64,000 nucleotides of DNA from Paradevosia sp036499825 (GCA_036499825.1 DASYCZ010000055.1:1-64000); one strand, 5' to 3'; counted from the stretch's first letter, positions 51,470 to 62,480 are shown. Notes: generated from the sequence alone by a model not told the origin. Translations and numbers: made by a program.

Positions 51470-54417
51470 GCAGCAAGGCCCGCCTGCGCCCGCTCACGCA
51501 TCGCCTGGGCGTCACGCGGCGACAGGTCCGGATAGTCGGGATCGGAGCCGACCTCCGGCAGGATCTTCCACGACCGCGCGCAACGCTGCCCCTCGGCCAG
51601 CGCCGAGACCACCGCGACACCGGCAACGTCTTCAAGCCTGAAGGCGTCGGCGGGAGCATCGCCGGATGCGAGCACGAGATTCGAGGTGATGGCGATCTCG
51701 GCCATGTCCTCGCCCTGCACTGCCGTCAGCAAATCCGGATTGGCAATGAACACCTTCGGCGCCGCTTCCAGCGACGAACCGATGGTCTTGGCCCGCCGCT
51801 CGATCTCCAGCGCGCCGGTGATGACACGGCGCACTGCCCGGATCTTCTCCCACTTTTCGGCCAAAGCCGCATCGGCCCACTTGGCCGGCACCTCGGGGAA
51901 AAGCTGCAGATGCACCGAGGACCGCTCGCCCGGATTGCGTTCCAGCCAGACCTCTTCCATCGTGAACGGCAGGATCGGCGCCAGCCACGCGGTGAGGCAG
52001 GTATAGAGCTGGTTCAGCACCGACAGGGCCGCGCGCCGGCGCACCGACGAGATCGGATCGCAATAGAGCGCATCCTTGCGGATGTCGAAATAGAACGCCG
52101 ACAGCTCGATGTTCATGAAATTCGACAGCGTCGAAACGATACGCTTGTAGTCGAAGTCGCGATAGGCCTGCCGCACCAGCGCATCAAGGCCGTTGAGCCG
52201 GTTGAGGATCAACCGCTCCAATTCCGGCATATCCTCGAACGCCACTTCTTCCTGGGGCCGGTAATGGGCGAGATTGCCCAGCATCCAGCGCAGCGTATTC
52301 CTGAGCTTGCGGTAGTTGTCGACCGTGGTCTGGATGATTTCCTTGCCGATGCGCTGGTCTTCCGAATAGTCCGATTGCGCCACCCACAGCCGCAGGATGT
52401 CGGCGCCGTACTGCTTGATCATGTCCTGCGGTGCAACGGTATTGCCCAGCGACTTGCTCATCTTGCGGCCTTCGCCATCGAGCGTGAAGCCATGGGTGAG
52501 GACTGCCCCATAAGGCGCATACCCATTGGTGGCGCAGCTCTCCAGCAGCGAGGAATGGAACCAGCCCCGATGCTGGTCAGACCCCTCGAGATAAAGGTTG
52601 GCGGGGAAATTCAGCCACGGCCATTTCTGCTTGTTCTTCAGCACCCAGGAATGCGTCGTGCCGCTCTCGAACCACACGTCGAGAATGTCGTTGATCATTT
52701 CCCAGTCGGCGGAATTATAGGCCGAGCCGAGGAAACGCTCCGCCGCACCCGGCTTGAACCAGGCATCGGCGCCCTCTTCCTCGAAGGCCTGGCCGATCCG
52801 GTGATTGACCGTTTCGTCCTTGAGGATTTCGCCCGTTTCCCGGTTGACGAACACAGCGATCGGCACGCCCCAGGCGCGCTGCCGCGACAGCACCCAATCC
52901 GGGCGCTCGGCAATCATCGCGCGCAGGCGGTTCTGCCCCGCCTGCGGCACGAACCGCGTCGCATCGATGGCGTTGAGCGCACGATGCCGCAACGTATCGC
53001 CAGCGCCGTCGATATCGCGGTCCATATAGACGAACCACTGCGGCGTGTTGCGGAAGATCACCGGCTTCTTGGAGCGCCAGGAATGCGGATACTGGTGCTT
53101 CACGCGACCGCGCGCCACCATGGCGTTGCGCTCGGCCAGCGCCGTGATGACGCGGTTATTGGCATCGCCCTTCTTACCGGCATCATCGAGCACGCGCGCG
53201 CCCTCGAGGCCCGGCGCGTCTTTGGTATAAAAACCGGCATCGTCGACCACATACGGAATGGCTGTATCGACGCCGCGCTCGGTCAGCAGCCGTCCCGATT
53301 TCAGCCAGATGTCGAAATCGTCGAGGCCATGGCCTGGCGCCGTATGCACAAAGCCCGTACCGGCATCGTCGGTGACATGCTCGCCATCCAGCAACGGCAC
53401 CTCGAACGTGTAGCCGCCGCCCAGCCCCCGCAGCGGATGGAAACACGAGGTGATGTGACGCGGATCGACGTCGCCGATCCGGGCGAACTCCTCGACCTTG
53501 GCCTTGGCGAAGACTTCCGCCGCCAGCTTGTCGGCCAGCACGTATTTTTCGCCGACCGAGGCCCAATTGCCCTCAGGCGCCTTGGTCACCTCATAGAGCC
53601 CATAGGCGATCTTGGACGAGAACGAGATGGCGCGATTGGCCGGGATCGTCCACGGCGTCGTCGTCCAGATGACCACCGATGCGTTGAGATCGTGGAAAGC
53701 CTTGGAGGTGATCTCCCCGCCGCCCGAATGGATGGGGAACTTCACCCAGATCGTGTCGCTTTCGTAGTCGGCATATTCGATCTCGGCCTCGGCCAGCGCC
53801 GTGCGCTCGACCACCGACCACATCACCGGCTTGGAGCCGCGGTAAAGCTGGCCGGAAGCCGCCACCTTCATCAATTCGCGCGCGATCTGCGCTTCCGCAT
53901 CGAAGCTCATCGTCAGATAGGGATGCGCCCAGTCGCCGAGCACGCCGAGCCGCTTGAATTCCTCGCGCTGCACGTCGATCCAGTATTGGGCGAATGTCCG
54001 GCACTCGGCCCGGAACTCGATGACCGGAACGTCGTCCTTGTCCTTGCCCTTGGCGCGATACTGCTCTTCGATCTTCCATTCGATCGGCAAGCCATGACAA
54101 TCCCAGCCCGGCACATAGGCCGAGTTGAAGCCCAGCATCTGGTGGGAGCGGGACACCATGTCTTTCAGCGTCTTGTTGAGCGCATGCCCGATATGGATGT
54201 TGCCATTGGCATAGGGCGGGCCGTCATGCAGCGTGAAATTCGTCCGATCCTTGGCCTGCTCCCGCTGCAGAGTGAAAATGTCCATTTCTTCCCAGCGTTT
54301 GAGCCACATCGGCTCGCGCTCGGGCAAGCCGGCGCGCATCGGGAATTCTGTCTGCGGAAGGAAGAGCGTCGCCGAATAGTCTTTTTCGGCGGAGGCGCCC
54401 TGAGCGGTATCGTTCAT
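51466..54417 (-). CDS. ileS: isoleucine--tRNA ligase
   Basis: A 983-residue class I tRNA synthetase charging tRNA-Ile. HIGH motif in PPYANGNIHIGHAL (75-78), KMSKS in GEGRKMSKSLGNTV, editing-domain WTTTPWTIPANRAI, and anticodon-binding helices in the C-terminal third. Length fits alphaproteobacterial IleS. The ATG at 54415-54417 gives MNDTAQGASAEKDYSATL; an in-frame start ten residues upstream exists but is less likely. Confidence 0.97.
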   Translation of the reverse strand: MNDTAQGASAEKDYSATLFLPQTEFPMRAGLPEREPMWLKRWEEMDIFTLQREQAKDRTNFTLHDGPPYANGNIHIGHALNKTLKDMVSRSHQMLGFNSAYVPGWDCHGLPIEWKIEEQYRAKGKDKDDVPVIEFRAECRTFAQYWIDVQREEFKRLGVLGDWAHPYLTMSFDAEAQIARELMKVAASGQLYRGSKPVMWSVVERTALAEAEIEYADYESDTIWVKFPIHSGGGEITSKAFHDLNASVVIWTTTPWTIPANRAISFSSKIAYGLYEVTKAPEGNWASVGEKYVLADKLAAEVFAKAKVEEFARIGDVDPRHITSCFHPLRGLGGGYTFEVPLLDGEHVTDDAGTGFVHTAPGHGLDDFDIWLKSGRLLTERGVDTAIPYVVDDAGFYTKDAPGLEGARVLDDAGKKGDANNRVITALAERNAMVARGRVKHQYPHSWRSKKPVIFRNTPQWFVYMDRDIDGAGDTLRHRALNAIDATRFVPQAGQNRLRAMIAERPDWVLSRQRAWGVPIAVFVNRETGEILKDETVNHRIGQAFEEEGADAWFKPGAAERFLGSAYNSADWEMINDILDVWFESGTTHSWVLKNKQKWPWLNFPANLYLEGSDQHRGWFHSSLLESCATNGYAPYGAVLTHGFTLDGEGRKMSKSLGNTVAPQDMIKQYGADILRLWVAQSDYSEDQRIGKEIIQTTVDNYRKLRNTLRWMLGNLAHYRPQEEVAFEDMPELERLILNRLNGLDALVRQAYRDFDYKRIVSTLSNFMNIELSAFYFDIRKDALYCDPISSVRRRAALSVLNQLYTCLTAWLAPILPFTMEEVWLERNPGERSSVHLQLFPEVPAKWADAALAEKWEKIRAVRRVITGALEIERRAKTIGSSLEAAPKVFIANPDLLTAVQGEDMAEIAITSNLVLASGDAPADAFRLEDVAGVAVVSALAEGQRCARSWKILPEVGSDPDYPDLSPRDAQAMRERAQAGLAA

Positions 54418-54572
54418 CGCGGATTTCAACTTGGAATTGGGTTGCACACAAAGGGTGCATTTGGCGCCGCTTGTAGCAAGGCAAAACGCCGGGTGGAAGT
54501 TTTTTTGCCCATTGCACGCAAACGCCCCGGCGGTTGCGTCGGAAGCGTCGAATTTACCCGGATGCCCGAGCG

Positions 54573-55580
54573 CTACGCCGCGAGCGGCTTTCCGGCGGCA
54601 TCGAAGCGATGGATGGCGCCGGTCGGCGAAATAGCCAGCGTCTCGCCGGGCTGATGCCGGGCCGTGCCTTCCTGGCGCACCACCAGCGGCTCGCCAGTCC
54701 CGATATCGACATACACATAGCTGTCCGAACCGAGATTTTCGGAATGCACCACCTGTCCCCTCCAGGTGCCTTCCTTGTTCTCGTTGATGGTGAGGTGCTC
54801 CGCCCTCACCCCCAGCGTATGCGCCCGGAAGGCATCGGCATACTGGCCATTGAGGAAGTTCATCTTTGGCGAACCGATGAACCCCGCGACGAACAGTGAC
54901 TGCGGCCTTTGATAGAGTTCGAGCGGCGTGCCCACCTGCTCCACCAGCCCATCGCGCAATACGCAGATGCGGTCCGCGAGCGTCATGGCCTCGACCTGGT
55001 CATGCGTCACATAGATCATGGTGACGTTGTTCATCGAGTGATGCAGCTTGGCGATCTCGATCCGCGTGGCGACCCGCAAGGCGGCATCGAGGTTGCTGAG
55101 CGGCTCGTCGAACAGGAACACCTTGGGATCACGCACGATGGCGCGGCCAATGGCGACACGCTGGCGCTGTCCACCCGAAAGCTGCTTGGGCAACCGGCTG
55201 AGATAGGGCGTGATCTGCAGCAGCTCCGCCGCCTTCTCGACCCGCCGCTGAATCTGCTCCTTGCTTCCCTTGGCCAGTTGCAGGCCGAAGGCCATGTTCT
55301 CATAGACCGTCATATGCGGATAAAGCGCATAGGACTGGAACACCATGGCGATGCCGCGCTTCGACGGCGCCAGGCTGTTGACCACCTGCCCGTCGAAGCT
55401 CAACGTGCCGGACGAAATTTCTTCCAGGCCTGCCACCAGGCGCAGCAAGGTGGATTTGCCGCAGCCCGAGGGGCCGACAAAGACCATGAACTCGCCGGAG
55501 TGAACCTCAAGGCTCACCCCCTTGATGACCTCGAAACCGCCGAACGACTTGCGGATATCAGTGAGCTGCAGCTCGGCCAT
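54573..55580 (-). CDS. thuK: ABC transporter ATP-binding protein, UgpC/MalK type (ThuK-like)
   Basis: A 335-residue sugar-importer ATPase: Walker A GPSGCGKST (about 37-45), Q-loop FQSYALYPHM, signature LSGGQRQR, Walker B LFDEPLSNLD, switch His VTHDQVEAM, then an OB/TOBE regulatory domain (GVRAEHLTI). Shorter than MalK (about 370). AGGAG ribosome site. Last of a four-gene operon; by gene order and regulation it matches ThuK of the trehalose/maltitol-type importer, though the sugar is inferred. Confidence 0.85.
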   Translation of the reverse strand: MAELQLTDIRKSFGGFEVIKGVSLEVHSGEFMVFVGPSGCGKSTLLRLVAGLEEISSGTLSFDGQVVNSLAPSKRGIAMVFQSYALYPHMTVYENMAFGLQLAKGSKEQIQRRVEKAAELLQITPYLSRLPKQLSGGQRQRVAIGRAIVRDPKVFLFDEPLSNLDAALRVATRIEIAKLHHSMNNVTMIYVTHDQVEAMTLADRICVLRDGLVEQVGTPLELYQRPQSLFVAGFIGSPKMNFLNGQYADAFRAHTLGVRAEHLTINENKEGTWRGQVVHSENLGSDSYVYVDIGTGEPLVVRQEGTARHQPGETLAISPTGAIHRFDAAGKPLAA

Positions 55581-55588
55581 GTTGTCTC

Positions 55589-56418
<830 letters not shown>

Positions 56419-56419
<1 letters not shown>

Positions 56420-57420
56420 CAGCGGTCACCACCTTCGAGATTGACGCGACCGAGCCAGATGTAGAGCACGGTGATCGCGGCGATGATCAGGAACAACAAC
56501 GTCGACTGCGCCGACCCATAGGCGAATTTGTCGAAATCGATGAGGTTCTCGCGGCTGACTACCGACATTGTCTTTGTCTGCGCACTATTGGGCGTCAGCA
56601 CGTAGATCAGGTCGAAGATGCGCAGCGCGTCGAGCAGGCGGAAAATGATGGCCACCATCAGCGCCGGCCGCACCAGCGGCAGCGTAATGCGGAAGAACTG
56701 CTTGATCGGATGCACGCCATCGATCTCGGCAGCCTCGTAGATGTCTTTGGGGATCATCTGCAGTCCGGCCAGGATCAGCAGCGCCATGAAGGGCGTCGTC
56801 TTCCAGATATCGACGGCGAGCACCGCCGCCATTGCAGTGTCGGCGGTCGCCGTCCAGGCGATCTTGTGGTCGATGAGATGCAGCCGCAGCATCAGGTCGT
56901 TGATGATGCCGAACTGGTCATTGAGCATCCAGCTCCACATCTTGGCGGAGACGATCGTCGGAATGGCCCATGGCACCAGGATCGCGGCACGTACGAGGCC
57001 GCGTCCCTTGAACTCGGCGTTGAGCACCAGCGCCACCACCATGCCGAGAATGGTTTCGAGGATGACCGAAATGGCGGCGAAACGCACCGTGTTCCACACG
57101 GCATTCCACCAGGCGGGGTCGGCCAGTACGCCGGAATACAGAACGCGGCCGCTCTTCAGTGTCGTCCAGCTCAGATAGTTCTTGAAACCGATGAACTCGG
57201 CACCGCCGATATCGCTGAGCGAGGCGTTGGTGAAGGAAAAATAGATGGTGCGGAGCAGCGGCCAGCCGGCAACCACCAGCAAGGCGATGATCATCGGCAG
57301 CAGGAACATCATTGCCGTACGCCGGCGCGATGCCAATAGTTCGGACCGGATCGGCTTCAACGCCGCCAGTGCATCGACTGCCGATGGCGCACTCTGACGC
57401 GTCGCACCCTCTGTGGTCAT
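56419..57420 (-). CDS. thuF: sugar ABC transporter permease (ThuF-like)
   Basis: A 333-residue MalF-type permease: a 35-residue cytoplasmic head, then hydrophobic segments (MMFLLPMIIALLVVAGWPLL) and the EAA loop YEAAEIDGVHPIKQFFRITL. A GGAGGAG ribosome site precedes the ATG. It lies 89 bases after the binding-protein gene on the same strand. Confidence 0.85.
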
Positions 57421-57509
57421 CGCAAGTCTCCTCCCGGCGGCAATCCTTGGGATCGCAGTTCAGATGGGACGAACGGCCCCAGGGGAGCCGTTCGCAGTGC
57501 TTGCCGCAG

Positions 57510-58769
57510 TTACCAGCTGTCGCCCTTGAGTTCGGTCAGCTTGGCTTCGAGGACTTCGAGATTGTCGGCGGCGCTGCCGTTACCGGACAGCGTGTCGTGG
57601 ACGGCCGACCAGAAGTCGCTGGAGACTTCATTATACTTGATGCCGGCACCGCGCGACGGACGGCCGATGGCGTTCATGAAGACGCTCTTCATGTTCGGCA
57701 CGATCGGCTGCGCCTTGGCCACATCCGGATCGTCGTAAAGAGACTCGATGGTGGGCAGCGCCGAACGCTGTACGGCGCGGTCTTTCTGGAACTCCGGCGA
57801 GGCGATGAACAAGGCAAGCTTGATCGCCGCATCCTGGTTCTTGGAATACTTCGATACAGCTATGTTCCAGCCACCCAGCGTTGCCGCCGAACCGGCGCCG
57901 CCATCAGGCAGCGTCGTTACGTCGAACAGGCCCTTGACCTTGGAGTCAGAGCCGTTGCCGAGCGAATAGGCATAGGGCCAGTTGCGCATGAACGCCGCAT
58001 TGCCTGTCTGCCAGACGCCACGGCTTTCCTCTTCGCCATAGCCGAGCACGCCCGGCGGGGAGATGGTGTTGACCCAAGTTGCTGCCTCGGTGATGGCCGC
58101 AGCTGCCTTTTCGTTGTTGATCGAAATCGTCCCGTCGGGCTCGACGATCTGGCCGCCCCCATAGGACTTCACCCATTCGAGCGCATTGCAGGTCAGCCCC
58201 TCATAGGCGTTGCCCTGGAACACATAGCCCCACATGTCGGCATTGCCGGCGGCGCGTTCACCGTCCATGACGGTCTTGGCCGTAGCCGCCATCTCTTCCC
58301 AGGTCTTGGGTACCGGCAGTTTGTATTTGTCGAGCAGATCCTTGCGGTAGTAGAGGACGCCCGCATCCGTGAAAGCCGGCAGGGCGACGAGCTTTCCGTC
58401 CACGGTCTGCGAATCCACGATCGACTTGAAATGTTGCCCGATCACGTCCTTGGCGGCGGCCGTCAGGTCGACGAACTGGTCGGCAAGCTGCGGCGCCCAG
58501 ATCACGTCGGTCTGATACACGTCGATGTCCGAATTACCAGCCGCCAGCCACAATTTATACTGCGCGAACTGGTCGGTCGTCGACGACGGCATCGGCACGA
58601 TCGTCACCGTATCGCCGGTCTGTGCGGTGAACTTCTGGAATTCCTGCGCATAAAAGCTCAAATCGTCACCGGTGGAGCCCGAGACGAAATGCAGCTCGAC
58701 GGCAGAAGCAGCGGTAGCGCTCAGCGCCACACCGGTAAGCAAGCCCGCGAGCAAAACCCTGAATTTCAT
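57510..58769 (-). CDS. thuE: sugar ABC transporter substrate-binding protein (ThuE-like)
   Basis: A 419-residue binding protein with signal peptide (MKFRVLLAGLLTGVALSATA, cleavage after SAV near residue 24) and the family-1 sugar-binding pattern: DIDVYQTDVIWAPQLADQFV (core VYQTDVIWAPQLAD), AGVLYYRKDLLDKYKLPVPK and ANMWGYVFQGNAYEGLTCN-like segment DMWGYVFQGNAYEGLTCNAL. This trehalose/maltose-type cluster supports a disaccharide ligand. GGAGG ribosome site five bases before the ATG. An exact LacI-type operator lies 128 bases upstream. Confidence 0.86.
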   Translation of the reverse strand: MKFRVLLAGLLTGVALSATAASAVELHFVSGSTGDDLSFYAQEFQKFTAQTGDTVTIVPMPSSTTDQFAQYKLWLAAGNSDIDVYQTDVIWAPQLADQFVDLTAAAKDVIGQHFKSIVDSQTVDGKLVALPAFTDAGVLYYRKDLLDKYKLPVPKTWEEMAATAKTVMDGERAAGNADMWGYVFQGNAYEGLTCNALEWVKSYGGGQIVEPDGTISINNEKAAAAITEAATWVNTISPPGVLGYGEEESRGVWQTGNAAFMRNWPYAYSLGNGSDSKVKGLFDVTTLPDGGAGSAATLGGWNIAVSKYSKNQDAAIKLALFIASPEFQKDRAVQRSALPTIESLYDDPDVAKAQPIVPNMKSVFMNAIGRPSRGAGIKYNEVSSDFWSAVHDTLSGNGSAADNLEVLEAKLTELKGDSW

Positions 58770-58896
58770 AATGACCTCCCAAAGGAACGCTAAGGACTGA
58801 GGGAAGGCATGCAGCATCGCGCCTCCCATAGGCACGGGCCACCACGACAATTCCTCCCCAAAGCGACCCGGCCAGCGACGATTTTCCGTCACAAAT

Positions 58897-58914
58897 TTCC
58901 AAAGCGCTTTGGAA
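58897..58914. promoter_or_regulatory. LacI-type operator of thuEFGK (TTCCAAAGCGCTTTGGAA)
   Basis: A perfect 18-bp palindrome with central CG, 128 bases upstream of the binding-protein gene. Its inner 16 bp are identical to the site before thuA-thuB at 26408-26423. Confidence 0.85.
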
Positions 58915-59091
58915 GAAAACCTGTCAGAGCGCCATTTCCCTGTCAAGGCGCATAATGAAACCACAAGGGAAAGGTTCCACACCGAGGGGCAGGAAGTATA
59001 AAGTATTCAGATGGTTACACGCAAAACCCATGCTCGCGCGTTGTGAGCTGCTCGGGGCCATCTGAGGTACGCGCCTCAGAAAGTCGAAATC

Positions 59092-59130
59092 TTCCAAAGC
59101 GCTTGCGGAAAAATTTGAAATCGCTTTGAA
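59092..59130. promoter_or_regulatory. second and third, weaker operators before the LacI gene
   Basis: TTCCAAAGCGCTTGCGGAA at 59092-59110 keeps the left half of the palindrome and a displaced right half. TTTGAAATCGCTTTGAA at 59114-59130 is a looser copy. They lie 116-154 bases before the regulator's start and suggest autoregulation. The rest of the 476-base divergent gap (58770-59245) shows no gene. Confidence 0.65.
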
Positions 59131-59245
59131 TGCCGCTCCTCAGCTTGCGGATTGCGGAAGCCATGGCTATCAGTGCCGGCCTTCAAGCAGCGTCATTGGG
59201 AAGCGTCACTGACCACCTTGATCGCCACGCCGAAGGAATATGTCT

Positions 59246-60271
59246 ATGAAACTCAAGGAATTGGCCGCAGAGCTCGGGCTCAGCCAGACCACCGTGAGTC
59301 GCGCCCTGAACGGCTATCCCGAAGTGAATGAGGCGACACGCCAACGCGTTTCCGAGGCGGCGACACGCCTGGGCTATCGTCCCAACATCAACGCCCGGCG
59401 GCTCGCTACGGGCCGCGTCGGCGCCATCGGCGTCTTCCTGCCTGCACTCAGCAGCCATGAACTGGGACCCCACACCAGCGAATTCCTGTCCGGCCTCGCC
59501 AGCCGCATGGCGCGCGAGGAAATCGACATCGTGGTCAGCCCGCTTGAAAGCGACGACGAGATCCCCGCTTACCGCCGCATTTCCTCCGGCAACCGTGTCG
59601 ACGCAGTGGTGATCTCCTCTCCCAAGCTCTCCGATGAGCGCGTGCGCATTCTCACCGAAATGGGCATCCCCTTCGTGCTGCACGGGCGCACGCAGGTGGA
59701 CACACCCCATGCCTGGCTCGACATCGACAATCGTGGCGCCTTCTTCCGCGCCACCTCGCACCTGCTCGATCTAGGTCACCGCCGCATCGCCATGATCAAT
59801 GGTATCGCCGGCATGACCTTTGCCGAACATCGCGAACAGGGCTATCGCGAAGCCCTCCTGGCGCGGGGCGTGGCGCCCGATATCAGGTTGATCGCCAATG
59901 GCCAGTTCACCGACGAAATCGCTTTTCGTCACACCCAGGCCTTCCTCGAAATGTCACCGCGGCCGACGGCTATCCTCGCCGGCTCCATGATGACGGCGCT
60001 CGGCACCTTCCGGGCGATCCGCGCGGCGGGGCTGGTGCTGGGCAAGGATGTGTCGATGATCGCCCATGACGACGTCTTCCCTTACCTGAATGCCGACAAC
60101 ATGGTGCCCTCGATGTCGACGACGCGGTCCTCGATCCGAGCCGCCGGCAACCGCGTCGCCGAGCTGCTACTGCAGCTTCTGGCCGGAAAGCCCGTGGAAA
60201 CGGTGCATGAATTATGGCCGGTGGAGCTGGTCCTGCGGGAATCCACGGGGCCAGCGCCCAACATGTCCTAG
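59246..60271 (+). CDS. thuR: LacI-family regulator of the disaccharide system (ThuR-like)
   Basis: A 341-residue LacI/GalR repressor: HTH at the very N-terminus (MKLKELAAELGLSQTTVSRA, hinge-proximal YRPNINARRLATGR), then a periplasmic-binding-protein-like ligand domain. Divergent from the importer operon. Two start codons are possible (59240, 59246); AAGGA eight bases before 59246 favours the latter. By position and the shared operators it probably controls both thuEFGK and the distant thuA-thuB pair; symbol by analogy with rhizobial ThuR. Confidence 0.82.
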   Translation: MKLKELAAELGLSQTTVSRALNGYPEVNEATRQRVSEAATRLGYRPNINARRLATGRVGAIGVFLPALSSHELGPHTSEFLSGLASRMAREEIDIVVSPLESDDEIPAYRRISSGNRVDAVVISSPKLSDERVRILTEMGIPFVLHGRTQVDTPHAWLDIDNRGAFFRATSHLLDLGHRRIAMINGIAGMTFAEHREQGYREALLARGVAPDIRLIANGQFTDEIAFRHTQAFLEMSPRPTAILAGSMMTALGTFRAIRAAGLVLGKDVSMIAHDDVFPYLNADNMVPSMSTTRSSIRAAGNRVAELLLQLLAGKPVETVHELWPVELVLRESTGPAPNMS

Positions 60272-60283
60272 GGGAACGTTCCC
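60272..60283. promoter_or_regulatory. GGGAACGTTCCC palindrome (possible LacI operator)
   Basis: A perfect 12-bp palindrome with central CG between the convergent 3' ends of the two LacI genes. A near copy (GGGAACGTTACT, 61366-61377) lies 35 bases upstream of the second LacI gene. Role unproven. Confidence 0.4.
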
Positions 60284-60290
60284 GCTCGAG

Positions 60291-61331
60291 CTAACCGGCG
60301 AGGCGCTGCGCCGTGGAGAGATCGGCGACCGAGCCACGCTCGATGAGACGGCATGGCAGATGCATGCGGTCGTGCTCGGTCTCTGCGGCAATCTCGATCA
60401 GCAGCCGGGTGATAGCGCACTCGCCGATCTGTCGCGCCGGCTTTTCGATCGTGGTCAGCCCCGGCCAGCATATCGCCCCCGCCGCGAGGCCATCGAAGCC
60501 AAGCACCGACACGTCCTGCGGACAGCTCAAGCCACGCTCACGCGCTGCCAGGATCGCTCCCAGGGCCATCAGGTCATTGGCGGCGAAGACCGCCAGGTGC
60601 CCCCCGCCGCGCGGCCTTTCCAGCAACCGCAACATGGCTTCGTGGCCGCTCTCGACGCTGTAGTCGCCCTCCTCCACCGGCAGCACCGCCGGATCGACAT
60701 CGCGTTCGATGCAATGCTCGTAAACGGTGCGCAGAAACCGCGCCCGCGCCAGCCGCGCCTTAGGGCCCAGGATCAGCGCCGGCCGATTGTGGCCTTTAGA
60801 AACCAGGTGATCCAATGCCAGGCGCACGCCTTGGTTGATGTCGGGGCCGATGCTTGTGGCATGCGGATAGCCCTCGGCGCTGGAGCCGATCAGCACGAAC
60901 GGCAGCCCGAAACGCTGCAAATCGTCAAAATTGTCGGCCACCGGATTGATCACGGCGCCATCGACCCGCGCCTGCCGCAAGGCCCGCAATTGCTCGGTTT
61001 CCTTGGCAGGATCCCGATCCGAGGAGAACACCAGCAGCGACACGCCACATTCCGTGGCGCGATCCTGCGCCCCCCGCACGACCGCGGCCCAGAAGGGGTT
61101 GGTGATATCTGGAATGACGAGCCCGACCATGCCCGAATGTCCGGACCGCATGCCCACGGCGAGATGGTTGCGCTCATATCCGGTCGCCTCGACTGCCTTG
61201 GCGACCCGTGTCCGCGCGTCCTCGGAAATATTGACGGATCCCGCCAGCACGCGGGCCACGGTACTCTTTGAGACACCGGCCTGTTCGGCGACATCGATAA
61301 TGGTCGGCCGGCGGTTGCGGCTTCTATCCAT
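60291..61331 (-). CDS. LacI-family transcriptional regulator (second)
   Basis: A 346-residue LacI/GalR regulator: HTH TIIDVAEQAGVSKSTVARVL, hinge NHLAVGMRSGHSGMVGLVIP (core GMRSGHSGMVGLVIP), ligand domain to about 340 with DITNPFWAAVVRGAQDRA. ATG at 61329-61331 preferred; starts at 61343 and 61352 are possible. It follows a nucleoside hydrolase gene on the same strand after 195 bases, so a nucleoside or ribose-type effector is conceivable. It converges on the first LacI gene. Confidence 0.87.
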   Translation of the reverse strand: MDRSRNRRPTIIDVAEQAGVSKSTVARVLAGSVNISEDARTRVAKAVEATGYERNHLAVGMRSGHSGMVGLVIPDITNPFWAAVVRGAQDRATECGVSLLVFSSDRDPAKETEQLRALRQARVDGAVINPVADNFDDLQRFGLPFVLIGSSAEGYPHATSIGPDINQGVRLALDHLVSKGHNRPALILGPKARLARARFLRTVYEHCIERDVDPAVLPVEEGDYSVESGHEAMLRLLERPRGGGHLAVFAANDLMALGAILAARERGLSCPQDVSVLGFDGLAAGAICWPGLTTIEKPARQIGECAITRLLIEIAAETEHDRMHLPCRLIERGSVADLSTAQRLAG

Positions 61332-61365
61332 CGTCCATCCCATGCGCGGCAAAAGGTCGCTGCAT

Positions 61366-61377
61366 GGGAACGTTACT
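61366..61377. promoter_or_regulatory. possible autoregulatory LacI operator (GGGAACGTTACT)
   Basis: Ten of twelve bases match the palindrome at 60272-60283; located 35 bases upstream of the second LacI start codon. Hypothesis only. Confidence 0.35.
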
Positions 61378-61526
61378 CAGGGGTTCAAACGAAAGCAAGA
61401 GCCGGCTTCGACGGCCCTAAACAGAAAAATCGGGTGCTTTATGAACGAGGTCTGAACGGATTATGAACAAAGCTCAACTGGTCCGTCCGCGCCGGAGACG
61501 ATCTCCATTGTCCGACGGCGCCTCGG

Positions 61527-62480
61527 CTACGGCTTCCGCGTGATGGTGTCGTGGATAAGCCGCAGCACCGCCTCGGACTGGCTGTCGATGGCAGCGAGCT
61601 GGCTGGGTTGATCGACCCAGGGCGCCGCCTTGCGACGGGGACCATCCGGGCTCTGGATGGTTTGGCCATCCGCGATGCCGCCAACGACGACGCGGATGGG
61701 GCCCGGCCTTGTCGTGAACAACTGGGGCGCCACCACATAGGCGCAGGCGCAGCTATCATGCACCATCATGTCGCTGCCGATGCTTTCGTAGAAAGCCACA
61801 TAATGCTGCGAGATATCGACCAGCAGTTGCGCCCGCTCGCCGCCCTCGGCACCGAGCCGTGCCAGTGCCGCGCGGCTCATGATGGTGCGAGACGTGACGT
61901 CGAGGCCGATCATCACCACCTTCCACCTGGCGGTCATCACGATATCGGCTGCTTCCGGATCGCCGAAGATGTTGGCTTCGGCCACCGGTGTGACATTGCC
62001 CTTCGTGTCGACCGCACCGCCCATAATGACGACCTCTTTGACCAGGTCGGCCAGTTGCGGGTCCTCGGCCAGCGCCAGCGCAAGATTGGTCATGCGGCCC
62101 ACGGCGACGATGGTCACCTCATGGGGATTGGCGCGGACGGTCTCGATGATGAAACGATGCGCCGGACGGGGATCGAGGTTGCCCGGCACGGTGTCCGGAA
62201 TGGCGATGTTTCCCAGGCCGTTGTCACCATGGACGATCGCGGGCGGCACATGCTCGTGCCGGTCGGCATTGAGGCCGCGGACGGTGCCTTTGGCTACCGG
62301 GGCTACAATATCCCACAGCGATTTCAGATGCAGCGCGTTGCGCGTCACCACCTCGATGCTGGCATTGCCGAACACCGTCGTAATGCCGATGAGATCGATG
62401 TCGCGATGATGGTGCAGGAACAGCAACGCCATGGCGTCGTCAATGCCGGGATCGGTATCGAAAATGACTTTGCGGGACAT
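61527..62480 (-). CDS. nucleoside hydrolase (inosine-uridine preferring family)
   Basis: A 317-residue hydrolase with the N-terminal calcium/ribose motif FDTDPGIDDAMA (D10, D14, D15), a VIMGGAVDTKGNVTPVAEAN loop with the catalytic-site Asn, and a second metal Asp/His region HDSCACAYV. It cleaves ribonucleosides to base and ribose. Specificity is not clear; released purines could feed the xdh pathway encoded 52 kb to the left (inference). AGAGG ribosome site five bases before the ATG. Confidence 0.9.
   Translation of the reverse strand: MSRKVIFDTDPGIDDAMALLFLHHHRDIDLIGITTVFGNASIEVVTRNALHLKSLWDIVAPVAKGTVRGLNADRHEHVPPAIVHGDNGLGNIAIPDTVPGNLDPRPAHRFIIETVRANPHEVTIVAVGRMTNLALALAEDPQLADLVKEVVIMGGAVDTKGNVTPVAEANIFGDPEAADIVMTARWKVVMIGLDVTSRTIMSRAALARLGAEGGERAQLLVDISQHYVAFYESIGSDMMVHDSCACAYVVAPQLFTTRPGPIRVVVGGIADGQTIQSPDGPRRKAAPWVDQPSQLAAIDSQSEAVLRLIHDTITRKP

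Noticed and set aside
51910..54654. A 914-codon open frame on the plus strand, antisense to ileS
   Set aside because: It mirrors ileS codon by codon in high-GC DNA, has composition unlike a protein (Arg/His-rich) and no recognisable domain.
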